From: a virus
Strand: one strand, 5' to 3'
DNA: 30,178 nucleotides
Virus record (IMG/VR): IMGVR_UViG_3300010430_000342
Location: 1-30,178 of that record
The position numbers and the translations under genes are program-made. The notes below the pieces were generated by a model. That model was not told the DNA's origin, ran no database searches, and was given only the letters and a program-made list of their open reading frames with translations. Below are positions 23,949 to 28,765 of this stretch, one piece after another. Each line of letters starts with the position of its first letter. The first letter of the stretch is position 1.

Positions 23949-24050
23949 GCTACCGATCCTACCACAAAGACCCGAACGAAAATATCCCCGCGATTTTTGT
24001 AAGCGGAAAACATGTGGCGCATTTGCCTGATTAAGAGGGGGATGGGTAAC

Positions 24051-24079
24051 TTGTGGTCTACTTGTGGCCCAACGTAATT
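24051..24079 (+). promoter_or_regulatory. Candidate promoter F (TTGTGG, 17 bp, GTAATT)
   Basis: The -35 TTGTGG at 24051-24056 and -10 GTAATT at 24074-24079 are 17 bases apart. The first nine bases are identical to candidate promoter A at 24247. The decamer TAGGTCTGAC begins at the end of this -10, where a repressor could block initiation. Confidence 0.45.
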
Positions 24080-24220
24080 AGGTCTGACATTTTTTATGAT
24101 ACTAATAATAAAGGTCGGCGCGCACGGAGGCGGGGGCGCAAAAAGGGGGGATGGGGGTCGCGCGGTGCGCGGCCCGCGGGCCTTGGTTGGCTGGAGTAAC
24201 CCCGGCACCTACCCTTTAGT

Positions 24221-24235
24221 ATAGGTCTGACCTAT
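24221..24235. promoter_or_regulatory. Operator-like palindrome ATAGGTC-T-GACCTAT
   Basis: These 15 bases are a perfect palindrome around a central T, ending 11 bases before the -35 of promoter A. Its core TAGGTCTGAC recurs at 24079-24088, next to promoter F. The pairing of a symmetric site and a half-like site near two promoters is typical of repressor or activator binding sites. Confidence 0.6.
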
Positions 24236-24246
24236 CCCTCTACCCC

Positions 24247-24329
24247 TTGTGGTCTGGTCACATACCGCTTGCATCTGACATGCATTTGCCCCTACTCTGT
24301 AGGAGTAGGGCGGCGATGGTCGCGGCCCT
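24247..24329 (+). promoter_or_regulatory. Candidate promoter A with two mutually exclusive leader hairpins
   Basis: TTGTGG (24247-24252) is followed 17 bases later by a weak -10 TGCATC, inside the inverted repeat TGCAT-CTGAC-ATGCA (24270-24284). Downstream, CCCTACTC-TGTAG-GAGTAGGG (24290-24310) forms an 8-bp stem. AGGGC at 24307-24311 can instead pair with GCCCT at 24325-24329, enclosing GCGA-TGG-TCGC. The two structures share 24307-24310, so they cannot form together. The second ends 21 bases before the start codon at 24351. Confidence 0.5.
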
Positions 24330-24350
24330 CTTAGCAGAAGGAAAGCCAAC

Positions 24351-24608
24351 ATGGCACAACAGATCACCAAACTACTGAACGCGTTCGTCGCAGCCGAGAC
24401 CGAGGACGAGATCCAGCACGGTTCTCAGCTCGAGGTGGCCAAGGCGGAGCTCGAGGCCCTCGGTCGATTGAAGCGGTCGGTCGACAGCATGATCAAGGCC
24501 TACCGCGAGATGGCAATCGAGGACGGGATGGCCTACCACAAAGAGATCTGGACCGAGGAACACACGGTCAAGGGTCACTTCAAAAAGCGGTTCACTTGGG
24601 TGGACTAA
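24351..24608 (+). CDS. Small helical early protein (85 aa)
   Basis: The ATG at 24351 follows AGAAGGAAAG. The product begins MAQQITKLLNAFVAAETEDE and contains KAELEALGRLKRSVDSMIKA and YREMAIEDGMAYHKEIWTEE, ending HFKKRFTWVD. It is mostly charged helix with an aromatic C-terminus. I do not recognise a family. It is the first gene of the rightward island and has a structured leader, so it may be a regulated early protein, but no function can be read from the sequence. Confidence 0.82.
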   Translation: MAQQITKLLNAFVAAETEDEIQHGSQLEVAKAELEALGRLKRSVDSMIKAYREMAIEDGMAYHKEIWTEEHTVKGHFKKRFTWVD

Positions 24609-24615
24609 CACAACC

Positions 24616-24635
24616 GGCCGGGGGCAACCCCGGCC
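24616..24635 (+). other. Intercistronic hairpin with GCAA tetraloop
   Basis: GGCCGGGG-GCAA-CCCCGGCC forms an 8-bp GC stem closed by a GNRA-type loop just after the stop at 24608. No U-run follows, so it is not a classical terminator. It may block 3' exonucleases, mark a processing site, or separate expression of neighbours. Confidence 0.7.
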
Positions 24636-24661
24636 ACCATCAACCAAAGAGGAATAAGACA

Positions 24662-24829
24662 ATGCAGATCAAACCAATGGGCCTATTCAACACCCCCGAG
24701 GATTGGAAAGTAATTGAAGACTGGATCATGGCGCACGCGCCCGAGGACCGGATGCACCTGTGGACCGCAGCCGGGATGGCGTGGAACCTAGCGGCCAAGC
24801 TGACCGCGCCCGAGACCGAGGACGCATAA
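24662..24829 (+). CDS. Small early protein (55 aa), unknown function
   Basis: The ATG at 24662 is chosen because GAGGAA lies 8 bases upstream and the longer frame enters the hairpin region. The product starts MQIKPMGLFNTPEDWKVIED and has WIMAHAPEDRMHLWTAAGMA followed by WNLAAKL. It is a compact helical, Trp-rich protein. I recall short proteins with a ...PEDWKVIEDWI-like segment in phage early regions but cannot name a family. It shares the leftward neighbour's transcript unless the hairpin stops it. Confidence 0.78.
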   Translation: MQIKPMGLFNTPEDWKVIEDWIMAHAPEDRMHLWTAAGMAWNLAAKLTAPETEDA

Positions 24830-24833
24830 ATAC

Positions 24834-24883
24834 TTGTGGGGTGGTTGTGGCTGTGCTATGATCACCCCATGGCAACCCGCCAT
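24834..24883 (+). promoter_or_regulatory. Promoter B plus 5' hairpin
   Basis: TTGTGG (24834-24839), 17 bases, then TATGAT (24857-24862) gives the best -10 of the set. The hairpin ATGGC-AACCC-GCCAT (24869-24883) begins 7 bases after the -10, where transcription should start. A strong ribosome binding site (AGGAGG) follows for the gene at 24900. Confidence 0.75.
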
Positions 24884-24899
24884 TTTAGGAGGAAATACA

Positions 24900-25211
24900 A
24901 TGGCAAACCCTTTCGCAAAATCCCGCCCGACCATGAAGCCCTATGCAATTTACCAGGGCCCAGGTATCACCTGGCATGTGGTCAAGACATACAAGATGCC
25001 CAAGAGCGAGGCCAAAGATCCCTATGCCCGCTGGCTTGTGGCAGCAAAGAGCGACGCCACGTTCGGCTCGTTCGAGGGTGGCGATACATACAAGCGCGAC
25101 GTCACGTCTTACGGGCGCCTGGTGGCAGCTGATCCAGAGTGGATCCAGGCCTATCGCCCTGGCTTTGATGGCCGCCTGCCCACGCCAGAGGAATACTTGG
25201 CCGACGCATGA
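24900..25211 (+). CDS. Early protein (103 aa), unknown function
   Basis: The ATG at 24900 has AGGAGG 8 bases upstream; the longer frame begins inside the promoter. The protein begins MANPFAKSRPTMKPYAIYQG and contains GITWHVVKTYKMPKSEAKDP, YARWLVAAKSDATFGSFEGG and YGRLVAADPEWIQAYRPG. It looks like a compact alpha/beta domain with conserved-looking Trp and Tyr residues. No family was recognised. Its own strong promoter and 5' hairpin suggest high early expression. Confidence 0.85.
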   Translation: MANPFAKSRPTMKPYAIYQGPGITWHVVKTYKMPKSEAKDPYARWLVAAKSDATFGSFEGGDTYKRDVTSYGRLVAADPEWIQAYRPGFDGRLPTPEEYLADA

Positions 25212-25253
25212 TGCACCGGTGTGGGGCCTGGCAACAGGCCCCCATCCCGTGCA
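25212..25253 (+). other. Long imperfect hairpin with GCAA tetraloop
   Basis: TGCAC at 25212 pairs with GTGCA at 25249, and GGGGCCTG-GCAA-CAGGCCCC (25223-25242) forms the inner 8-bp stem. Most bases between them also pair, giving a long rod directly after the stop at 25211. It has the same loop as the hairpin at 24616 and again lacks a U-run. Confidence 0.7.
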
Positions 25254-25282
25254 CCAGGCACGTTAACTAGAAAGGATACGCT

Positions 25283-25468
25283 ATGACCTACTACATTACC
25301 TGGATTGTGGATGGCCCCGCAATACTTACCGCGATCAATGGCGAGATCGAGCTGACAATCGATCAGCTGATGGAAGCCGCCTTTGCGGTCGAGGATATCG
25401 AGCCCGGCTCAAACTATGAGATCTGCTCGATCATCCGCGCCGATAACGCCCATGAGGTTATATACTAA
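25283..25468 (+). CDS. Small acidic early protein (61 aa)
   Basis: The ATG at 25283 follows GAAAGGA. The product is MTYYITWIVDGPAILTAING then EIELTIDQLMEAAFAVEDIE and YEICSIIRADNAHEVIY. It is acidic, with a beta strand, a helix and a second strand, a layout that could form a small inhibitor-like fold. Acidic early phage proteins often bind host enzymes, but nothing here identifies a target. No separate promoter was seen; it probably shares the transcript from promoter B. Confidence 0.8.
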   Translation: MTYYITWIVDGPAILTAINGEIELTIDQLMEAAFAVEDIEPGSNYEICSIIRADNAHEVIY

Positions 25469-25476
25469 CCAGCCCC

Positions 25477-25521
25477 GGCCCTGGCGCGCTTCACTGTGTG
25501 TGGGTTGCGCGCGCCAGGGCC
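25477..25521 (+). other. 13-bp inverted repeat after an early gene
   Basis: GGCCCTGGCGCGC (25477-25489) is perfectly complementary to GCGCGCCAGGGCC (25509-25521), with a 19-base loop. It starts 8 bases after the stop at 25468. There is no U-run, so it may be an mRNA-end protector or processing site rather than an intrinsic terminator. Confidence 0.7.
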
Positions 25522-25625
25522 TAAGTGCCTGGGCGCCGCGGCCCGAGACCCGCAGGGCGCAGGCCTCGCTTCGCTCGGAAAAATTTGTCAACCCGCAGGG
25601 CGTTGTTTTCTCAATAAAAAAGTTC

Positions 25626-25676
25626 TTGTGCTCTGGTTGTTGACGTGATACAAAACTCTTAGGGCAATACCGCCCT
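25626..25676 (+). promoter_or_regulatory. Promoter C plus 5' hairpin
   Basis: TTGTGC (25626-25631), 17 bases, then TACAAA (25649-25654). The hairpin AGGGC-AATACC-GCCCT (25661-25676) begins 7 bases after the -10 box, and CTTAACCGAAGGA follows as the ribosome binding region for the gene at 25698. The spacer shares TCTGGT with candidate promoter A. Confidence 0.75.
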
Positions 25677-25697
25677 CTTAACCGAAGGAAACATCAG

Positions 25698-25913
25698 ATG
25701 AAAAAATCCTATGTCCAAGAAAACACCCTCAAGGTCACCGTCACCATCGACCTGGGCGAGATCAACGACCTGATCAAAGAGCTCGAGCCGGTCGGCAGCG
25801 ACGAAGGCAGCAACAACTGGAAAGCCCGCGACCTGGTGACGAACCTCAAAAAGATGCGCCGCGAGGCAGCGGAAGAGGCCAAGCGCGAGTTCGAGCGGAT
25901 GGCCCAGGACTAA
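25698..25913 (+). CDS. Small charged early protein (71 aa)
   Basis: The ATG at 25698 has GAAGGA 7 to 8 bases upstream. The product begins MKKSYVQENTLKVTVTIDLG and then EINDLIKELEPVGS, followed by a long charged helix (RDLVTNLKKMRREAAEEAKR). It combines a beta hairpin with a coiled-coil-like helix, a shape seen in DNA-binding or antitoxin-like proteins, but no family is recognised. It is transcribed alone, between promoter C and an intrinsic terminator. Confidence 0.82.
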   Translation: MKKSYVQENTLKVTVTIDLGEINDLIKELEPVGSDEGSNNWKARDLVTNLKKMRREAAEEAKREFERMAQD

Positions 25914-25920
25914 CACCACC

Positions 25921-25946
25921 AGCCGGGGCCTCGTGCCCCGGCTTTT
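25921..25946 (+). terminator. Intrinsic terminator
   Basis: AGCCGGGGC-CTCGT-GCCCCGGCT forms a perfect 9-bp stem followed by TTTCGC, directly after the stop at 25913. The U-run is short, but the stem is strong. It would close the single-gene transcript from promoter C. Confidence 0.75.
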
Positions 25947-26003
25947 CGCGCACCCCACCTGCCAGGCCCTCGGGCCTGGCCCTTTTGTCCTCGGACCTCG
26001 GCC

Positions 26004-26024
26004 CTCTTATACATAGTATAAGAG
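26004..26024. promoter_or_regulatory. Perfect 21-bp palindrome CTCTTATAC-ATA-GTATAAGAG
   Basis: Nine-base arms surround ATA in an otherwise GC-rich gap. The site lies about 100 bases upstream of promoter D. Its AT-rich arms and symmetry fit a protein-binding operator better than a terminator, as no U-run follows. Confidence 0.55.
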
Positions 26025-26028
26025 CCAG

Positions 26029-26117
26029 CGCGCAGGGCGCGCAGGGCCGACGCGCAGGGCGCAGGGCATAACAGAAAAAACCACGGCGCGCAGGGCGCAG
26101 GGCATCGGCCCGCAGGG
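26029..26117. repeat. GC-rich GCAGGGC repeat cluster
   Basis: The word CGCAGGGC or GCAGGGC occurs repeatedly, including GCGCAGGGCGCGCAGGGC at the left end and CGCAGGGCGCAGGGCATC before CGGCCCGCAGGG at the right end. The right end matches the 22-bp tandem unit found at 27191-27256. Smaller copies lie at 25549-25563 and 25591-25602, so every long gap of the early island carries some. Confidence 0.7.
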
Positions 26118-26126
26118 TTTTTTCTA

Positions 26127-26176
26127 TTGTGCTTTGATTGTGGATCTGGCACAATATCCGCGGGCAATTCCGCCCT
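26127..26176 (+). promoter_or_regulatory. Promoter D plus 5' hairpin
   Basis: TTGTGC (26127-26132), 17 bases, then CACAAT (26150-26155). The hairpin GGGC-AATTCC-GCCC starts at 26162, 7 bases after the -10 box, and differs from the promoter C hairpin by one loop base. AGGAG follows for the gene at 26192. Confidence 0.75.
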
Positions 26177-26191
26177 TTAACAGGAGTTAAC

Positions 26192-26872
26192 ATGCAACAC
26201 GCCGTCATTTACAAGGGGCCGAGCCTATTGGATGGCCAGCCAATCGTTGTTATTGCAACTTATTCGAAGCGCAACACCAAAACCGGGCACGTCGTGCAAA
26301 CCTACATCGTGCGGGAAGACATGAACCCGCTGGAAGCCAGCAAAACCGGGGCAGACTATTCTATCTGCGGCGACTGTGTCATGCGCGGCACCCCGACCGA
26401 TGACCCCGCGCGCAAGCAAGCCAAGGGCCGCCGCTGCTACGTTAACTTAGGCCAGGGCGTTTTGATTGTGTGGCGCGCTTATCAGCGCGGCGTATACCAG
26501 GCGGGCAGCGCGCGTGACATGGGCCGCGGCCGATTTGTGCGCGTCGGCACATACGGTGACCCCGGCGCCGTTCCGTCGGCCGTGTGGGATGAACTGCTAT
26601 CAGAGGCCAGCACCTGGACAGCATACAGCCATCAAAGCGGATGGCGCCCCGATATTGCCATGCAGAGCGCGGACAACTACGCCCAGGCGTGGGCCCATTG
26701 GCGCGCCGGGCGCCGCACGTTCCGCGTGGTGACCGGGCTTGACGAGATCGACACCGCCCACGAGGCGCTTTGCCCGGCATCAAAAGAGGCGGGGCGCCGC
26801 GTTCAATGCACCGCTTGCAAGCTGTGCAAGGGCGGCACCGCTGCAAAATCAATCGCAATCGTGGAGCATTAA
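26192..26872 (+). CDS. Conserved phage protein with two Cys pairs (226 aa)
   Basis: The ATG at 26192 has AGGAG 6 bases upstream. The product starts MQHAVIYKGPSLLDGQPIVV and contains DYSICGDCVMRGTPTDDPAR, then RRCYVNLGQGVLIVWRAYQR, and ends with VQCTACKLCKGGTAAKSIAI. I recall this SICGDC...CYVN.GQ..L.VWRAY pattern in proteins of phages and plasmids without assigned function. The CGDC and CTACKLC motifs suggest zinc or metal binding. Aromatic-rich middle segments (HQSGWRPDIAMQS, YAQAWAHWRAGRRTFRVVT) suggest a globular domain. A nucleic-acid-linked early role is plausible but unproven. Confidence 0.88.
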   Translation: MQHAVIYKGPSLLDGQPIVVIATYSKRNTKTGHVVQTYIVREDMNPLEASKTGADYSICGDCVMRGTPTDDPARKQAKGRRCYVNLGQGVLIVWRAYQRGVYQAGSARDMGRGRFVRVGTYGDPGAVPSAVWDELLSEASTWTAYSHQSGWRPDIAMQSADNYAQAWAHWRAGRRTFRVVTGLDEIDTAHEALCPASKEAGRRVQCTACKLCKGGTAAKSIAIVEH

Positions 26873-26874
26873 TC

Positions 26875-27120
26875 ATGTGGAATCGCACCTATTACGCAGT
26901 AAAAACCCGGCACCCCGTAAAGGGGAGCCGTTGGGATGGGCAGCATTTGTTCCGTGTAAGCGCAGACGAGCGGCCGGAGGGCCGCTTGTACTACGCCGCG
27001 TCCGACAACTTCGGATGCGGCAAGACGCACCCCACGCCGGATGGCGCCATTGCGCTATTGGCACAGGACAACGGCGCAGAGGTCTTGAACATCTGCTATC
27101 AATACGAGGATGAAATCTAA
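26875..27120 (+). CDS. Small early protein (81 aa), unknown function
   Basis: The ATG at 26875 is two bases after the upstream stop, with GGAG 9 bases upstream. The product begins MWNRTYYAVKTRHPVKGSRW and contains DGQHLFRVSADERPEGRLYY, GCGKTHPTPDGAIALLAQD and ILN-type strands ending CYQYEDEI. No Walker motif is present despite GCGKTH, since the context is wrong for a P-loop. It forms a two-gene unit with the Cys-pair protein and ends at a strong terminator. No family recognised. Confidence 0.8.
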   Translation: MWNRTYYAVKTRHPVKGSRWDGQHLFRVSADERPEGRLYYAASDNFGCGKTHPTPDGAIALLAQDNGAEVLNICYQYEDEI

Positions 27121-27125
27121 GGACC

Positions 27126-27150
27126 GGGGGCCACGGCCCCCTTTTCTTTC
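27126..27150 (+). terminator. Intrinsic terminator ending the early island
   Basis: GGGGGCC-AC-GGCCCCC (27126-27141) forms a 6-7 bp GC stem followed by TTTTCTTTC, six bases after the stop at 27120. It separates the rightward genes from the convergent nuclease gene. Confidence 0.85.
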
Positions 27151-27190
27151 GCCATTGCTGGCGCAATCACCGACCAAAACACCCAGCCCG

Positions 27191-27256
27191 CAGGGCGCAG
27201 GGCGCAGAGCATCGGCCCGCAGGGCGCAGAGCATCGGCCTGCAGGGCGCAGAGCAC
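27191..27256. repeat. Tandem 22-bp GC-rich repeat at the convergent junction
   Basis: Two full 22-bp units (27213-27234 and 27235-27256), CGGCCYGCAGGGCGCAGAGC plus AY, follow a partial third unit. The last unit ends at the stop codon of the nuclease gene. The same unit occurs in the cluster near 26100. No spacers are present, so it is not a CRISPR. Confidence 0.8.
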
Positions 27257-27675
27257 TAACCCCGACCCAAAACCCCAGCATAATGATCAAAAGACGCAGC
27301 CCGCAGAGCATCCCAAAGCTCACCGTGGCCCTTGAACATCGATCCTTGAACCTCGGACAGGGGTTTCTGCACCAAAGCAACCGCCTCTGACCCCGGAATC
27401 AAATGAATGTAGCCCGAAGAGAGGCTCTTTACCAAGAAAAACGAAAGGCCCCCGCGCGCCCAATATGCAGTGTGCCACGCGACCTGATGGGGAGATACTT
27501 TTGTGATCACATTTTTCTGGACCTTAATCTCAACCCAGAAGGGTAATCCTTTCCACAGCACATGCACATCGGGAATCCCACCACCAGCGCGGTTCTCAAC
27601 CCTCGTCGTCAGTGCGTCCTTTGGTTTGTTTGCTCGAATTGAGTTCCAGAAGTTCGCTTCGGGCCCCTTGCTCAT
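27256..27675 (-). CDS. PD-(D/E)XK nuclease (VRR-NUC / resolvase-like, 139 aa)
   Basis: The ATG at 27675 overlaps the small-terminase gene by 80 bases. The product begins MSKGPEANFWNSIRANKPKD and has RVENRAGGGIPDVHVLWKGL (D36) and PFWVEIKVQ (E49, K51), then SPHQVAWH (Q64). This is the order of the PD-(D/E)XK VRR-NUC type fold that cuts branched DNA. Phages often place such a gene next to terminase, where it can clear branches before packaging. Its 3' region carries a heptamer-repeat copy (27338-27362). The C-terminal 40 residues are less typical. Confidence 0.85.
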   Translation of the reverse strand: MSKGPEANFWNSIRANKPKDALTTRVENRAGGGIPDVHVLWKGLPFWVEIKVQKNVITKVSPHQVAWHTAYWARGGLSFFLVKSLSSGYIHLIPGSEAVALVQKPLSEVQGSMFKGHGELWDALRAASFDHYAGVLGRG

Positions 27676-28252
27676 TTGGTGTGACGTCCTTCATTGGCTG
27701 GGCTTCGATCTGGAAGGCCTGCGGGTATTTCTCCTGCAGCGCAGCCAAGCGGGCAGTGATCTCATCCCGCGACATCTGATCGAGCGTGTTGATATTTTCG
27801 CGACGGTCGATTGTCAGACCGCCCAGCGCAGACCGGATCTTCTCTGCGTTGATGGCAGCGGAAAACTGCCCTGCCTCTTCGGCACCCCTAGAAAGCTTCG
27901 CAAGCCGCTCAAGCTGACCGATGGCTGTCACGCCATACCGACGCTGGCGCTCCTCACGCAGCTCCTGCACACGCTCTGCCACATGGGGGAAATCTTTGCC
28001 GTTCAAAAGTTTCTTGGCGTACTCACCAGCGGTGGCATGAGAGAACCCGGCGCGGCGGGCGCACTCGGTGTTCGAATAAATGCCCTCGGCCACAAGCTTT
28101 GCAAAAGTTTCCTGCCGGGTGGACATGCGGCCCTTGCGGGGATCTGGCTTTCCGTCTGACCGGATATACACACCGTCTGGGTAGTCGTCGTTCTGCACCC
28201 AAGTATCTTCGTTCTTATCCCAGTAGTCTGGTTCGTTCTTTCTATACGGCAT
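27596..28252 (-). CDS. terS: Terminase small subunit (218 aa)
   Basis: The ATG at 28252 is selected because GGAGGA lies directly upstream; an earlier TTG is less likely. Residues 1-40 are acidic and aromatic. Residues 44-85 form a helix-turn-helix (RQETFAKLVAEGIYSNTECA, then RRAGFSHATAGEYAKKLLN), as in terminase small subunits that recognise the packaging site. A coiled segment follows (VAERVQELREERQRRYGVTA) and a polar C-terminus. It initiates packaging with the large terminase, which lies about 7 kb further along on the same strand. The intervening rightward gene island is unusual. Confidence 0.85.
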   Translation of the reverse strand: MPYRKNEPDYWDKNEDTWVQNDDYPDGVYIRSDGKPDPRKGRMSTRQETFAKLVAEGIYSNTECARRAGFSHATAGEYAKKLLNGKDFPHVAERVQELREERQRRYGVTAIGQLERLAKLSRGAEEAGQFSAAINAEKIRSALGGLTIDRRENINTLDQMSRDEITARLAALQEKYPQAFQIEAQPMKDVTPNEQGARSELLELNSSKQTKGRTDDEG

Positions 28253-28312
28253 CTCGTCCTCCAAGATGTTGATCGCCCACAACTTACAACAGGCAGGCCC
28301 ATCCTTTCAAGA

Positions 28313-28328
28313 TGAGTTCCCCTATAGA
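28313..28328 (-). promoter_or_regulatory. Leftward CTATAGGG site, T7-promoter-like
   Basis: The minus strand reads TCTATAGGGGAACTCA. It matches 28573-28588 on the plus strand in 15 of 16 bases. CTATAGGG is the core of T7-type single-subunit polymerase promoters. Initiation at GGG would place the start about 70 bases before the small-terminase ATG. Confidence 0.45.
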
Positions 28329-28387
28329 TCTTTTTCTAGGGCAATTCCCTCAAACAAAAACGGAAAAGTCGCGCGCGGGCGGCCAGA

Positions 28388-28422
28388 CAACTCGTTACAA
28401 CTCGTTACAGCATCGTTACAGG
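28388..28422 (+). repeat. Iteron cluster 1 (CTCGTTACA)
   Basis: Three direct copies of the GTTACA word follow each other at 10-base spacing: ACTCGTTACA, ACTCGTTACA and GCATCGTTACA. Ten-base periodicity places them on one face of the helix, as expected for cooperative protein binding. Confidence 0.8.
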
Positions 28423-28487
28423 TAAAACAAAATAAATGTAACCACTGATTCACCTTTGGAATCAACAACTTACACCTCAAAAATATC

Positions 28488-28510
28488 ACTCGTTACACTC
28501 GTTACAGCAT
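28488..28510 (+). repeat. Iteron cluster 2 (CTCGTTACA)
   Basis: Two copies at 9-base spacing are followed by GCAT, as in cluster 1 (ACTCGTTACA, CTCGTTACAGCAT). An AT-rich segment of roughly 65 bases separates the two clusters. Confidence 0.8.
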
Positions 28511-28572
28511 TTTCAAAATTCCAAATCAGTTAAACCAAAACCCCCAGATAGCGTAACCTATGTAACGACTGC

Positions 28573-28588
28573 TCTATAGGGAAACTCA
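28573..28588 (+). promoter_or_regulatory. Rightward CTATAGGG site, T7-promoter-like
   Basis: The plus strand reads TCTATAGGGAAACTCA, preceded by TGTAACGACTGC. The combination ACGACT then CTATAGGG closely resembles the T7 consensus, but with one extra base between the two parts. It is the inverted partner of 28313-28328. Confidence 0.45.
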
Positions 28589-28684
28589 AAACCACCCCCA
28601 TAAACACCTGCAAACAAACAACTTTTTCAGCCAATCGCCCAGGATTTTGGTTACAAGACCATGTGACGACGGCGTGACGGACCC

Positions 28685-28699
28685 CGTAACGGTGTTACG
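28685..28699. promoter_or_regulatory. Perfect palindrome CGTAAC-GGT-GTTACG
   Basis: The arms are two inverted copies of the GTTAC word found in the iterons. It lies 67 bases upstream of promoter E and may be the symmetrical high-affinity site for the same protein. Confidence 0.65.
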
Positions 28700-28707
28700 A
28701 AAAGCAC

Positions 28708-28730
28708 CGAGGTCCGAGGTTCGAGGCCCG
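28708..28730. repeat. Heptamer tandem repeat (RAGGTYC family), copy c
   Basis: Three units read GAGGTCC-GAGGTTC-GAGGCCC on the plus strand. It is the G-rich variant of the arrays at 21927 and 23147 and lies between the palindrome and promoter E. Confidence 0.7.
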
Positions 28731-28765
28731 ATGTCAGGGGTACACCAACCCCCTAACATTTTATC

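Larger units (their letters stand above)
23949..24350. promoter_or_regulatory. 402-bp divergent control region between late and early genes
   Basis: No convincing gene lies here; a 91-codon minus-strand frame is low-complexity and crosses the promoters. The segment separates the leftward late operon from the rightward early genes. It holds two TTGTGG promoter candidates, two copies of the decamer TAGGTCTGAC (one within a palindrome), an inverted repeat at 24270-24284, two overlapping leader hairpins, and a G-rich stretch around 24125-24185. No good leftward promoter was found by eye. Confidence 0.75.

Noticed and set aside
23933-24208. Minus-strand open frame (91 codons) in the divergent control region
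   Set aside because: The product is Pro/Arg low-complexity, it crosses promoter and operator-like sites, and it overlaps the better-supported 64-aa gene.
27001-27060. P-loop-like GCGKTH in the 81-aa early protein
   Set aside because: It lacks the preceding strand and the GxxxxGK spacing of Walker A, and the protein is too small for an ATPase.
27191-27256. CRISPR-like direct repeats
   Set aside because: The 22-bp units are immediately adjacent with no spacers, and no cas gene is near.
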